Below, piece by piece: positions 52,330 through 62,605 of a DNA stretch of 64,000 bases (position 1 is the stretch's first letter; each line of letters begins with the position of its first letter). Made by a program: the position numbers and the translations under genes. Below the pieces are notes generated by a model. That model saw only the letters and a program-made list of their open reading frames with translations. It did no database searches and was not told the DNA's origin. The stretch is from Longimicrobium sp. (lineage in GTDB: Bacteria; Gemmatimonadota; Gemmatimonadetes; Longimicrobiales; Longimicrobiaceae): positions 62,001 through 126,000 of the forward strand of contig DASVQP010000117.1 in NCBI GenBank assembly GCA_036389135.1, written 5' to 3'.

Positions 52330-52575
52330 TCAGCCCCCCGCCACCGGCGGAATGAGCGCCACCTCGTCGCCATCGCGGAGCGCAGTGGCGGCGGGCGCGT
52401 AGTCCATGTTCACGGCCACCACCGGCGATTCTGGGAGCGACGAGAGCGCGGTGCCCCCCGCGCGCAGCTGCCGCACCAGGTCCACGACGCGCGCGCCCGC
52501 CGGCAGCTCCACCGCGAGCTCGTCCGTCCCCGCGAGGTCGCGGTACGTGGCGAAGAAGAGGGTGCGAACGATCAT
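52330..52575 (-). CDS. moaD: molybdopterin synthase sulfur carrier subunit
   Basis: 81-residue ubiquitin-like protein ending in PPVAGG; the C-terminal Gly is thiocarboxylated. VRTLFFATYRDLAGTDEL at the N-terminus fits. First gene of the moa operon, behind a large repeat block. Confidence 0.95.
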   Translation of the reverse strand: MIVRTLFFATYRDLAGTDELAVELPAGARVVDLVRQLRAGGTALSSLPESPVVAVNMDYAPAATALRDGDEVALIPPVAGG

Positions 52576-52644
52576 CCAGGCTCCGCCGCGGGGAGGGTGC
52601 ATGCGTGGGACGTACGGGGTACACCGCGGAGGCGGCGGAGTTCG

Positions 52645-52968
52645 GAAAGCCGGGAATGGGGAAATGGGGAATGGCGAATGGGGCGAGCTTCCCTCAGTCA
52701 ATGTCATCCTGAGAAAGCCGCCGGACGGGTGTGGAGCGTCACACGCCGTACTCCTGCGGCGAGCGAGGGATCTAGCCGGATAGGCGAGAGGACCGCGGGT
52801 AACTACGAGCCTCTCGGAAAGCGCAGTAGATCCTTCGCCTCGCGCCATGGTTCACAGCCCGGGCGAGGACGGAGAAGCGCTTCGCTCAGGATGACAAATG
52901 GCTCGGCTCTCCGCCATTCCCCATTCCCCATTCCCCATTCCCCATTCCCCATTCCCCATTCCCCACCG
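52645..52968. repeat. nested ATTCCCC and TCATCCTGAG inverted repeats
   Basis: Outer arms: about four GGGGAAT-type heptamers at 52645-52682 facing seven perfect tandem ATTCCCC units at 52916-52964. Inside them, TCATCCTGAG (52704) and CTCAGGATGACA (52886) are the ends of a second inverted repeat of about 190 bases. The right end lies 6 nt after the TAA of the next gene. This block fills the 395-base gap upstream of moaD; no gene seen in it. Confidence 0.85.
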
Positions 52969-52970
52969 GA

Positions 52971-53276
52971 TTACCCGGCCCCGGACGCCCCTGGCCCGGG
53001 CACGTTCTGCCGGACCTCCTCGGGAGGGGCGATGGTGATGAGGAACTGCGAGACCTCGTGGTGCAGGCGCGAGGTGGAGGCGCGCACCATCGTGCGCCCC
53101 TCCTGTGTCCCTATGCCGACCGCCACGTCGCCCGCTTCGGTGTTGAAGGTGATGTGCGTGGGGCCCTCGTCGGCCGTGAAGCCGCCGTAGGGCGAGAAGC
53201 GCATGTTGAAGAACTCGCGCGCCCGGTCGATCACTTCCGCCGGGGAAAGGTCGGTCAGCACTTCCTGAATCAGCAT
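52971..53276 (-). CDS. hypothetical protein
   Basis: 101 residues, not recognised. LIQEVLTDLSPAEVIDRARE then a beta-rich middle (THITFNTEAGDVAVGIGTQE) and LHHEVSQFLITIAPPE; the tail is Gly/Pro-rich. GGAG lies 5 nt upstream of the ATG. Cytoplasmic. Confidence 0.65.
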   Translation of the reverse strand: MLIQEVLTDLSPAEVIDRAREFFNMRFSPYGGFTADEGPTHITFNTEAGDVAVGIGTQEGRTMVRASTSRLHHEVSQFLITIAPPEEVRQNVPGPGASGAG

Positions 53277-53333
53277 ACGATCTCCGGTCCGGGTTCAGCG
53301 GGCCGACCGGGCAGGAGGTGTGCCAGAGGCGTG

Positions 53334-53519
53334 CTACCGCTCGTCCCGCCCCCGCCCGCGCCACACCTCGTCCTCGTCGTGGCGCATGGGGCGCTCGGCC
53401 GGACCGTCCGCCTCGGTGTAGCCACGGCGGGTGTCGTAGGCGGTCTCGTACGGACCTAAAGAGCGCGCGGAGTGGGAGCGCGGGGCGCGTGCGTCGCGCG
53501 GGTCGAACGACTGCGGCAT
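53334..53519 (-). CDS. small hydrophilic hypothetical protein
   Basis: 61 residues, strongly charged and low in hydrophobic residues (PQSFDPRDARAPRSHSARSL, YDTRRGYTEADGPAERPMRH). GGAG precedes the ATG at 53519. It may be disordered; coding status is uncertain. Confidence 0.45.
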   Translation of the reverse strand: MPQSFDPRDARAPRSHSARSLGPYETAYDTRRGYTEADGPAERPMRHDEDEVWRGRGRDER

Positions 53520-53561
53520 GGCGGGAAGCTCCAGTGGAGGACACCCGCCGGGGCACGCAAG

Positions 53562-53593
53562 AAAAACGCCCGCCCCGGGTCTCGGGGCGGGCG
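53562..53593 (-). terminator. terminator of the HU gene
   Basis: CGCCCGCCCCG / CGGGGCGGGCG stem followed on the minus strand by TTTTTC. It lies about 105 nt past the HU stop, after the heptamer hairpin. Confidence 0.8.
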
Positions 53594-53616
53594 GTCGCAC
53601 TGCGCCGGGCGATCAG

Positions 53617-53699
53617 GAAGTGCTAAGTGCTAAGTCCTAAGTCCTAAGTCCTAAGTCCTCGCAATTCAGCACTTAGCACTTGGCACTTAGCACTTCCGT
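53617..53699. repeat. GTGCTAA/GTCCTAA heptamer inverted repeat
   Basis: Tandem TAAGTGC and TAAGTCC units (53617-53660) face inverted GCACTTA units (53669-53695). On the coding strand the HU stop TGA is followed at once by ACGGAAGTGCTAAGTGC, identical to the junction after pncB. Confidence 0.85.
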
Positions 53700-53996
53700 T
53701 CAAACCTCCAGCACCTTCTCCTCCACCAGGGCGCGGAGCTCCTTCGACGGCTTGAACACCGGCACGGCGCGCGGCGGCACCTCCACCGGGTCGCCGGTGC
53801 GCGGGTTGCGCGCCAGACGGCTCTTGCGCTCACGGACCTTGAAGGTGCCGAACCCTCGGATCTCGATGTTCTGGTGATCCGCCATGGCGTCCTTGATGGA
53901 GTTCAGGAACGAATCCACCACCACCGCGCAGTCGCGCTTCGTGATGCCGGGGCCGATCGTGTCGGCGACCTTCTGTACCAGATCCGCCTTGGTCAT
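53700..53996 (-). CDS. hup: HU/IHF family DNA-binding protein
   Basis: 98-residue nucleoid protein. TKADLVQKVADTIG, the core RGFGTFKVRERKSRLARNPR and the DNA-intercalating NPRTGDPVEVPPRAVPVFKP arm are typical. AGGAGG precedes the ATG. The 53997-54313 gap upstream must hold its promoter, but no convincing -35/-10 pair was found there. Confidence 0.96.
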   Translation of the reverse strand: MTKADLVQKVADTIGPGITKRDCAVVVDSFLNSIKDAMADHQNIEIRGFGTFKVRERKSRLARNPRTGDPVEVPPRAVPVFKPSKELRALVEEKVLEV

Positions 53997-54313
53997 GAAA
54001 CTTCCTCCTGGGGGGGTTGATGCTGGGGCAGTGCCCCGGGTCGATGCGCGCGGCGCAACTCGAGGGATAGGAGCCGCGGGGCCCTCCTTCGGGATGGAGG
54101 AGCCTCCCGAAGAACTGCTTCGTGCACGCGACGGCCGGAAATGATTCGCACCGCTGATTCACCCGTTTTCAGGGCGAAAAAACCGGGTTAGGCAAACGTT
54201 GGATCGTTGCGGCCGGAGGGGGCGGAGCGGGCGCGTTGCGGGCGAAGACGGCCTAAGGGGGTGTGGGACGGCTATTTAGAACGACCGAAGGATAATCCGC
54301 CGCCCGCGTGCCG

Positions 54314-55438
<1,125 letters not shown>

Positions 55439-55516
55439 CGGGTCTCTCCGTCCAAGTGCAATGTAGAGCGGTAGATGCGGGGCGGGAATCTATGGGGGTG
55501 GGAGGGTGTGTCAAGG

Positions 55517-55673
55517 AGTGCGTTAGTGCGTTAGTGCGGAAAAGACGAACGGCGGTTTCACACAGAGACACAGAGGGTACGGAAAGAACGGCAGGAGGGG
55601 TTCTTCTGTGGCTTGCAGTTCCCTCCGTGTTCTCTGTGTGATGCTTTTTTCTTTTCAACCACTCACGCACTTA
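55517..55673. repeat. nested GTGCGTTA octamer and CACACAGAG hairpins
   Basis: GGAGTGCGTTAGTGCGTTAG (55517) faces CACTCACGCACTTA (55660-55673), and between them sits a CACACAGAGACACAGAGG hairpin (55559-55640) that ends in TTTTTT on the plus strand. The chemoreceptor stop TAA is continuous with GTGCGTGAGTGG on the coding strand. Confidence 0.8.
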
Positions 55674-57446
55674 GAGGCGGTTCGTCACCTGGAAGTACCG
55701 CACGCGCTCCTGCAGAGCCTCCGCCTGGGCCGAGAGCTCCTGGGCGGTCGCGGCGAGTTCCTCGGTGGCCGCGGCGTTGGATTGAGCGACCTGGTCGACC
55801 TGCTCCATCGCGCGGTTGATCTGGCCCAGGCTCGCGGTCTGCTCGTCCGATGCGTCCGCGACTCTCTGCATCTGCTCCGTCGTGAGGCGGATGGTGGGCA
55901 CCAGCGCCACGATCAGCCCGCTCGACCGTTCCACGGTCTGGATGCTGCCTGCCGCCAGTACCCTGATCTCCTGCGCGGATTGCTGAGCACGCACGGCAAG
56001 CTTCCTCACCTCGTCCGCCACGACCGCGAACCCACGCCCCTGCTCCCCCGCACGAGCAGCCTCGATGGCAGCGTTCAGGGCGAGCATGTTCGTCTGCTCG
56101 GCGATCTCCTCGACGATGCTTACCCGCTGTGTGATCTCGTGCATCGCCGCTACGGACTCCTGCACCGCCTGGCCGACTGCCGCCGCCTCTTCGGCTGCGC
56201 GCATGGCGTTGCGCTCCACCGCCCTGCTCTCCGCGGCGTTCCGGCTCACGGTGGCCCCGATCTCATCGAGGCTGGCCGTCGTCTCCTGCGCGGCCGCCGC
56301 CTGGTCGCCCGCGCCCTCGGCCAGCGATTGAGCCGTGAGAGTCATCTGGCCCGAGGCGCCCGAAAGCACTTCCGCCCCCGCCCGGACGTCGGCGATCACG
56401 GCCGCGAGCCGCTCCACCATCGAAGTGAGCGCGGCGCTGAGTGCATCCTCGCCGGACCGCCGCGGCACCGTCACCGTCAGGTCGCCCGCGGCGATCCGCT
56501 CCGCGATGCGCGCCATCTCGCGCTCGGACTCCACGACTTCGGCCAGCGCGGCGCTCAGCCGGTCCCGTGTGGACCGCGGCGTCACCCGAACCGACAGGTC
56601 CCCAGCGGCAACACGCGCCGCGACACGCGCGATCTCGCGCTCCGACTCCACCGTCGTCTGCATCGCGCTTGCGAGCCGGCCGATCTCGTCTCGCCGTTCG
56701 CGGTCCTGCCCCACGTCCACATCCAGATCGCCCCGCGCAAGCTGCTCGGCCACCCCGACGAGGCGCGTGATCGGTACGGTTACCTGGCGCTCCATCTCCC
56801 GCGCGATCGCGACGACCGCCATGCCGAGCAGGAGAAGGGAAGCGAGTGTCACCGCCCAGGAAACCCAGGCCGCGATCCGCGCACGGCGAGAGAGAGCTTG
56901 GGTATCCGACTCGTGCCTTTCCTCCAGGATGCCGAGCGGATCCCTGAGGCGCTCCAATCTCACGTCGAGCTCAGGAAGCCGTCCGGCAGCCGCGGCGAGC
57001 TGGCCCCCGCGTGCCAGGGCCGCGATGTCGTCGCCGGTGATCTGCAGCGAGTCCCGCGTCCGGCCGGCGATCTCCAGGAGCTCGCCACTCCCATCGAGCA
57101 CCTGGGGGAGACCCCGGTACGTGTTCAGGCGCTCACGCGTCTGGGTGACGTTCTCGGCGTAAGTGGCCAGCCAGCGGCTACGCGCCGCCGCGTCGGGCGC
57201 CCCGACTGCCTTGTGCAGCGCGAGCACCACCTGATGCGCATCTCGGTCCACGTTGAGCACGAGACCGAGTCCAGGCAGCTCCTGACGAGAGACCCGCTGT
57301 GCGATCCCCCGCTCCGACGCGGCGCTCCACGTGACGGCAGCCAACGCGAGCGCAGCGACCGCACACAGCGCCGCGAGGCCGCTGACCAGCTTGCGGCGGA
57401 ACGACCAGTGGCGAAGGCCCTCGGTGGAAGTACGGAGTACGGACAT
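55671..57446 (-). CDS. methyl-accepting chemotaxis protein
   Basis: 591 residues. Helix 1 ([20 protein letters not shown]), a ~150-residue periplasmic four-helix-type sensor ([20 protein letters not shown]), helix 2 ([20 protein letters not shown]), HAMP ([20 protein letters not shown]) with further HAMP-like repeats ([40 protein letters not shown]), and a signalling domain with [20 protein letters not shown]. Signals to CheA/CheW; no che genes nearby. Ligand unknown. Confidence 0.93.
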   Translation of the reverse strand: MSVLRTSTEGLRHWSFRRKLVSGLAALCAVAALALAAVTWSAASERGIAQRVSRQELPGLGLVLNVDRDAHQVVLALHKAVGAPDAAARSRWLATYAENVTQTRERLNTYRGLPQVLDGSGELLEIAGRTRDSLQITGDDIAALARGGQLAAAAGRLPELDVRLERLRDPLGILEERHESDTQALSRRARIAAWVSWAVTLASLLLLGMAVVAIAREMERQVTVPITRLVGVAEQLARGDLDVDVGQDRERRDEIGRLASAMQTTVESEREIARVAARVAAGDLSVRVTPRSTRDRLSAALAEVVESEREMARIAERIAAGDLTVTVPRRSGEDALSAALTSMVERLAAVIADVRAGAEVLSGASGQMTLTAQSLAEGAGDQAAAAQETTASLDEIGATVSRNAAESRAVERNAMRAAEEAAAVGQAVQESVAAMHEITQRVSIVEEIAEQTNMLALNAAIEAARAGEQGRGFAVVADEVRKLAVRAQQSAQEIRVLAAGSIQTVERSSGLIVALVPTIRLTTEQMQRVADASDEQTASLGQINRAMEQVDQVAQSNAAATEELAATAQELSAQAEALQERVRYFQVTNRL

Positions 57447-57543
57447 GATTCAAAGAGGGCCGGAAGCGGATGGACCCTACGGAGAACGGTCAGGGTGGAA
57501 TCGGCCGGTGGGCATCGAAGGCCGAATTTCACAAATATATCGC

Positions 57544-57561
57544 GCTCACGCACTCACGCAC
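57544..57561. repeat. GTGCGTGA octamer units after a stop codon
   Basis: On the coding strand the glycosyltransferase TGA is followed with no gap by GTGCGTGAGTGCGTGAGCG. Same unit as at 17801 and 55660. Confidence 0.75.
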
Positions 57562-58542
57562 TCAAAAGTACCCCAGCGCCACCATCAGCCTGTGCGCCAC
57601 GTCGTCCACCAGGCGGTGGCGGTAGGTGGCGGGGCGGAGGGCGTAGCGGAGCCGGCGGACCGGGGTCCGGCGGCTGGCGAGGAAGCGGTCCAGGGCGGCA
57701 AGGCGCACCGCGTCCAGCGCGCCGCCGTAGAGGGCGCGGAACTCCTCCGCCTGCACAAAGAGCGGCGACATCCCGCGGCGCTTCTGGAAGGCGCGGACGC
57801 GCGACCAAAGGCCGCGCGGCATTCCCACCGTGTTGCGGGGGTGCTGGCGGTAGAGGAGGCTCGGCTCGGGGTCGAAGTGGATCGCGCCGAAGGCGGAGAC
57901 CACCAGGTACGCCCAGTGGTCGTGCATCAGCGCACCCCGCGGCGTGCCCCGCGTGAGGAGCTCCCACGCCGCGTGGTTGAACATCATGGTGCACCCGGAG
58001 ACCTGGTTCTCCACCAGGGCGTTGCGGAAATCCAGCGCCCGCACGGTCCTCCGCGGCTTGCTGATCGGCTCCAGGTGGACGTCCACCGGGGTGAGCGCGG
58101 AGCAGTAGAGCGCGGGGACCGCCGGGTCGGCGCGCGACAGGTACTCGACCGCCCTGGCCACCTTGCCCGGCAGCCACACGTCGTCCTGGTCGCAGTACGC
58201 AAAGAAGTCGGCGCCGGGCTCGGCGTCGTTGAGCGCGCGAAAGAAGCTCTCCGGCACCCCTAGGTGCGCCCCGCGCTCCACCGTGGCGGGCCGGCGGCGG
58301 GCGTACTCGTCCAGAATCGCCAGCGTGCCGTCGGTGGAGCCGTCGTCGCGCACGCGCAGGTGGAAGTCCTGCAGGCTCTGCGCGTCCAGGCTCTCCAGCA
58401 GCTCGGGGAGGAACTCCGCGCCGTTGTAGGTGGAGAGGAGGATCTGCACTCGCGCCTGCCGCGGCGGCGCGGCGGGGAGCGGCTCCGTCGCGGGAGTGCC
58501 GGCGGACGAGGGTGTGCGGACTGCGGTGGAGCGGTGATGCAT
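57562..58542 (-). CDS. glycosyltransferase family 2
   Basis: 326 residues, cytoplasmic. VQILLSTYNGAEFLPELLES, RVRDDGSTDGTLAILDEY and the metal-binding YCDQDDVWLPGKV are hallmarks of rhamnosyl/galactosyl-type GT2 enzymes; LMHDHWAYLVVSAFG is the acceptor-side motif. It is followed by a Arg-rich C-terminal region. Last gene of the sulfur/glycan block; the first ~30 residues are low-complexity. Confidence 0.9.
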   Translation of the reverse strand: MHHRSTAVRTPSSAGTPATEPLPAAPPRQARVQILLSTYNGAEFLPELLESLDAQSLQDFHLRVRDDGSTDGTLAILDEYARRRPATVERGAHLGVPESFFRALNDAEPGADFFAYCDQDDVWLPGKVARAVEYLSRADPAVPALYCSALTPVDVHLEPISKPRRTVRALDFRNALVENQVSGCTMMFNHAAWELLTRGTPRGALMHDHWAYLVVSAFGAIHFDPEPSLLYRQHPRNTVGMPRGLWSRVRAFQKRRGMSPLFVQAEEFRALYGGALDAVRLAALDRFLASRRTPVRRLRYALRPATYRHRLVDDVAHRLMVALGYF

Positions 58543-58592
58543 CGGGACGGTCCCACTCCTGATTTCGCGAAAAGTGCAGCGTGTCTGGCAGA

Positions 58593-59627
58593 TCAGCGCG
58601 CTTCGACGACGACCGGGCGTGCCCCGTTCGCGCCGTAACCCAGGCGGTTCCAGCGCGGGGCGTCCGGCTGCACGTTCCCCGCCGCGTCGTGGGCGCGGAC
58701 GCGCAACGTGTGGCGCCCCGGCGCGCGGCTCGCCCACTCGTACTCCCACCGCTGCCACAGGTAGCCGCCGGAGGCCGGGTGCACCCGCGCATCCTCCCAG
58801 GCGTCGCCCCCGTCCACCGCCACCTGCACGCGGACGACCGGCCCCGTGCCTGACCAGGCCCAGCCGGCCACCGTCACCGGTCCCGTGCCGAGCACTTCCC
58901 CGCCCCGCGGCTCGGTGACGACGGCTTTCACCGCCATCTGCGCGACCGGCACGATGGGGTCGCCTGCGCCGTAGTCCATCACGTAGCGGTCGCGCTGGAA
59001 CCAGCCGGCAAAGGGCTCGGTGAGCACGGAGATGCGCGACACCCACTTGACGCTCGCCATCCCGTACCAGCCGGGAACCACCAGCCGCAACGGCGCGCCG
59101 TGCTCGGGCGGCAGGGCTTCGCCGTTCATCTCCCAGGCCAGCAGCGTGTCCGCGTGCAGCGCCTTCTCCAGCGGCAGCGAGCGGGCGAAGCGGATCTGGT
59201 TGCCACCCGCGACTCCCTCGTCGGCCGCCTCCACCAGCACCTCCAGGGCCCCGGGCGCCATGCCGGCATGGGCGAGGACGTCCGCAAGGGAGACGCCGCC
59301 CCACTCCGCCGTCGCCACCGCGCCGCCGCCCCACAGCTCGCCCGCCGGGAGCGGCGCGAGGGTCAGGCGGTCGTTCCCCGCGCACTCGAGAGTCACGCCC
59401 ACCGTACGGCGGGGGAGGCGGGCCAGCTCGTCCATCCCCAGATCGAGCGGCTCCCCCACGGCGCCGTCCACGCGGATGCGGTGGGTGCGCGCGTGCAGAT
59501 CCGGAAAGGGGAAGTTGCTGCGGACGTAGTGCAGCCCCGCGGGGGTGATCTCCGCGGCGAGCGCGTCCAGGGGCGTCTCGGCGCAGAGCGGCGACGGCCG
59601 GACGACGACGCGCGGCTCACCGCCCAT
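58593..59627 (-). CDS. sulfite oxidase-like molybdopterin enzyme
   Basis: 344 residues. The SUOX-type molybdopterin domain (~20-215) has RSNFPFPDLHARTHRIRVDG, the Mo-ligand Cys in VTLECAGNDRLTL and LVVPGWYGMASVKWVSRISV. The C-terminal Mo-co dimerisation domain (~225-335) has VRVQVAVDGGDAWEDA. No signal peptide or heme domain. Likely oxidises sulfite or a related S-oxo compound. The gene overlaps the cysNC stop by 11 bases, which links it to sulfate metabolism. Confidence 0.9.
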   Translation of the reverse strand: MGGEPRVVVRPSPLCAETPLDALAAEITPAGLHYVRSNFPFPDLHARTHRIRVDGAVGEPLDLGMDELARLPRRTVGVTLECAGNDRLTLAPLPAGELWGGGAVATAEWGGVSLADVLAHAGMAPGALEVLVEAADEGVAGGNQIRFARSLPLEKALHADTLLAWEMNGEALPPEHGAPLRLVVPGWYGMASVKWVSRISVLTEPFAGWFQRDRYVMDYGAGDPIVPVAQMAVKAVVTEPRGGEVLGTGPVTVAGWAWSGTGPVVRVQVAVDGGDAWEDARVHPASGGYLWQRWEYEWASRAPGRHTLRVRAHDAAGNVQPDAPRWNRLGYGANGARPVVVEAR

Positions 59628-61497
59628 GGGTCTCTCCCAGGACGCCGCGCTCGCGCAGGAGCTGCAGCAGCCGCGCGGCCGATGCTTCGGCGCTCTCGCG
59701 GTCGGTGCGCAGGACCAGCTCGGGACTCTCCGGCGCCTCGTACGGCGACGACACCCCCGTCAGCTCGGGGATCTCGCCCCGCTCGGCGCGCGCGTAGAGG
59801 CCCTTGGGATCGCGGCGGCGGCACTCGTCCAGGTCGCACTCCACGTGCACCTCCAGGAACGACCCTTCGGGAAGCATGGCGCGCACCCGGTCGCGGTCGG
59901 CGCGAAAGGGGGAGACCAGCGAGCAGAGGACGATGGAGCCCTGCTGGAAGAAGAGGCTCGCCACCTCGCCCACGCGCCGCACGTTCTCGCGCCGGTCCTC
60001 GGCGCTGAAGCCGAGGTCGCCGGTGAGCCCGTGCCGGAGCTGGTCGCCGTCCAGGAGCATCGTGGAGCACCCCATGCCGAACAGGTCGCGCTCCAGCGCG
60101 CGGGCTGCGGTGGTCTTCCCCGCCCCGGGAAGGCCCGTCAGCCAGACCACCGCGGCGCGGTGCCCGTTGCGGCGCTCGCGCTCCGCGCGGGAGATGTTCC
60201 ACCCCTCCCAGGCCACGTTGGGCGAAGCCTCCGTCCGCTCCTCTTCCGCCGAGCGCACCCCGGCGCGGATCATCCCCGCGCCCACGGTGGCGTGGGTGAA
60301 GGGGTCGATCAGGACGAAGCTTCCCGTCTCGCGGTTGATGCGGTACGGGTCGAAGCAGAGGGGCGACGCCGTGGTGATCTCCACCCGCCCGATGTCGTTG
60401 GTCCCCAGCGCGTCCACCCGCTCGCGGTGCAGCGTGTCCACGTCGATGCGGTAGACCAGCTTCGTGACGCGCGCGCGCACGGTGCGCGTGGTGTGGCGCA
60501 GAAGGTAGGGGACGGCGGTGTCCAGCGGGGCGTCGCCCATCCAGCAGATCGTGGCGTCGCACTCGGTGGCGACGGTGGGGTGGTTCATGCGCCGCACCAG
60601 CATGTCGCCGCGCCCGGCGTCGACCTCGTCCTCCAGCGTCACCACCACGGAGTCGCCCGCGCCGGCCTCGGCCACGGGCCCGTCAAAGGTGCCCACGGAG
60701 CGCACGCGGGAACGGGTGCCGGCGGGGAGGATGGATACCTCCTCGCCCGGCGAGATCGTGCCGGACGCCACGCGCCCCGCCAGCCCGCGGCCGCCGGAGC
60801 GCACCACGTACTGGATGGGGAAGCGGAAGTCGATCCGGTTCCGCCCCGCGCCCACGTGCGCGTTCTCCAGCTGGTGGAGGAGGGTGGGGCCGTCGTACCA
60901 GGGGGCGCGATCGCTGGGCACCGCCACGTTGTCGCCGTGCAGCGCGGACACCGGAACGAAGGAGAGGCTCCCGATCTCCAGCCGCTGCGCGAAGTCGCGG
61001 TACTCCGCCACGATCGCGTCGAACGTCCCCGCGTCCCAGTCCACCGTGTCCATCTTGTTGACGGCCACCACCACGTGCGGGATGCCCAGCAGCGACGCGA
61101 TGAAGCCGTGCCGCCGCGACTGCGGCAGAACCCCGCGCCCCGCGTCCACCAGCACCACCGCCAGGTCCGCGGTGGAGGCGCCGGTGACCATGTTGCGGGT
61201 GTACTGCACGTGGCCGGGGGTGTCCGCGATGATGAACTTGCGGCGCGGCGTGGCGAAGTAGCGGTACGCGACGTCGATGGTGATCCCCTGCTCCCGCTCG
61301 GCGCGCAGGCCGTCGGTGAGGAGCGAGAGGTCCACTCCGCCGCCGCCGCGCCGCCGGGTGGCGCGCTCCACGGCCTCGAGCTGGTCTTCGGGCACCGACC
61401 CGGTGTCCAGCAGGAGCCGCCCGATTAGGGTGCTCTTGCCGTCGTCCACGCTCCCCGCCGTGGTCAGGCGCAGGAGCTCCGTCTCAGTATCGTTCAT
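59617..61497 (-). CDS. cysNC: bifunctional sulfate adenylyltransferase subunit 1/APS kinase
   Basis: 626 residues. Residues 1-430 are the CysN GTPase: TAGSVDDGKSTLIGRLLLD (P-loop), DTPGHVQYTRNM, NKMDTVDWD. Residues ~440-620 are APS kinase: VWLTGLPGAGKTTAARALER, LDGDQLRHGLTGDLGFSAED. With CysD it makes APS and then PAPS. Start ATG at 61497, 36 bases past cysD. Confidence 0.97.
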   Translation of the reverse strand: MNDTETELLRLTTAGSVDDGKSTLIGRLLLDTGSVPEDQLEAVERATRRRGGGGVDLSLLTDGLRAEREQGITIDVAYRYFATPRRKFIIADTPGHVQYTRNMVTGASTADLAVVLVDAGRGVLPQSRRHGFIASLLGIPHVVVAVNKMDTVDWDAGTFDAIVAEYRDFAQRLEIGSLSFVPVSALHGDNVAVPSDRAPWYDGPTLLHQLENAHVGAGRNRIDFRFPIQYVVRSGGRGLAGRVASGTISPGEEVSILPAGTRSRVRSVGTFDGPVAEAGAGDSVVVTLEDEVDAGRGDMLVRRMNHPTVATECDATICWMGDAPLDTAVPYLLRHTTRTVRARVTKLVYRIDVDTLHRERVDALGTNDIGRVEITTASPLCFDPYRINRETGSFVLIDPFTHATVGAGMIRAGVRSAEEERTEASPNVAWEGWNISRAERERRNGHRAAVVWLTGLPGAGKTTAARALERDLFGMGCSTMLLDGDQLRHGLTGDLGFSAEDRRENVRRVGEVASLFFQQGSIVLCSLVSPFRADRDRVRAMLPEGSFLEVHVECDLDECRRRDPKGLYARAERGEIPELTGVSSPYEAPESPELVLRTDRESAEASAARLLQLLRERGVLGETHGR

Positions 61498-61533
61498 GGC
61501 CGGCCGGCAGCGCGGGGCGTATGGGTGCGGGAC

Positions 61534-62487
61534 TCAGAAGTACCCCTGGCGCTTGCGGTCTTCGAGGGCCGCTTCGGAGCGGTGGTCGTCCGCGCGCCCG
61601 CCCCGCTCTCCCACGCGCAGCCCCGCGATCTCGGCGATCACCTCGTCCACGGTGGATGCGGCGGATTCCATGGCGCCGGTGCATGTGGCGTCCCCTACGG
61701 TGCGGAAGCGCACCTGCCGCTCCTCGAAGCGCTCCCCCGGCAGCAGCGGCACCCACGGCGTGCGCGCGAGAAGCTGCCCGCTGCGCGCCACCACCTCGCG
61801 CCGGTGGGCGAAGTAGAGCGAGGGAAGCTCGATCCGCTCGCGCGCAATGTACCGCCAGATGTCCATCTCGGTCCAGTTGCTGAGCGGAAAGACGCGGAAG
61901 TGCTCCCCCGGGTGCCGGTGCGCGTTGAACAGGCTCCAGATCTCCGGGCGCTGGTACTGCGGGTTCCACTGCCCGAAGCGGTCGCGGTGGGAGAAGAAGC
62001 GTTCCTTGGCCCGCGCCTTCTCCTCGTCGCGCCGCGCGCCGCCCAGCGCCGCGTCCGCCTTCAGCTCGGCGATGGCGTCCAGCAGCGTGACGCTCTGCAG
62101 CGAGTTGCGGCTGGCCCCCGGCCCCGTCTCGTCCACGCAGCGGCCGCGGTCGATGGAGTCCTGCACGGTGCGGACGATCAGCTCCACCCCCGTTTCGCGC
62201 GCCAGCAGGTCGCGGAACTCCAGCGCCTCCGGGAAGTTGTGACCCGTGTCCACGTGCAGGAGGGGGAACGGAATGGGGCCGGGCCAGAACGCCTTCCGCG
62301 CCAGCCGCACCAGAACCGTGGAGTCCTTGCCGCCGGAGAAGAGGAGGACGGGGCGCTCGAACTCGGCGGCCGCCTCGCGCAGCACGTAGACGGCCTCGGA
62401 CTCCAGCGCGTCCAGGTGGCTGGGGCGGTGAAGGCGCGGCACGTCCGCGGCGGGCGCGAGCGCTTCGGCTTCCGGGGCGGGTGTCAT
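61534..62487 (-). CDS. cysD: sulfate adenylyltransferase subunit 2
   Basis: 317-residue PAPS-reductase-type PP-loop enzyme: PVLLFSGGKDSTVLVRLARK, LLHVDTGHNFPEALEFRD, and the C-terminal RFRTVGDATCTGAMES and EDRKRQGYF. GAGAGGA precedes the ATG at 62487. Forms the GTP-driven ATP sulfurylase with CysN. Confidence 0.97.
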   Translation of the reverse strand: MTPAPEAEALAPAADVPRLHRPSHLDALESEAVYVLREAAAEFERPVLLFSGGKDSTVLVRLARKAFWPGPIPFPLLHVDTGHNFPEALEFRDLLARETGVELIVRTVQDSIDRGRCVDETGPGASRNSLQSVTLLDAIAELKADAALGGARRDEEKARAKERFFSHRDRFGQWNPQYQRPEIWSLFNAHRHPGEHFRVFPLSNWTEMDIWRYIARERIELPSLYFAHRREVVARSGQLLARTPWVPLLPGERFEERQVRFRTVGDATCTGAMESAASTVDEVIAEIAGLRVGERGGRADDHRSEAALEDRKRQGYF

Positions 62488-62605
62488 GCGTCCTCTCGGC
62501 GGGGCGGGTGGGGAGCGGCGGGGTGCACTGCGCCCACGACCCAACGTCGCCAATCCGGGGGGCTGGAGCAACCCCCCGCGGCCGTTTCCCCGGCGCGGTG
62601 CGGCT

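Noticed and set aside
50842-52575. Molybdenum-cofactor riboswitch upstream of the moa genes
   Set aside because: The region upstream of moaD consists of dispersed repeats, and no structure resembling the Moco motif was recognised.
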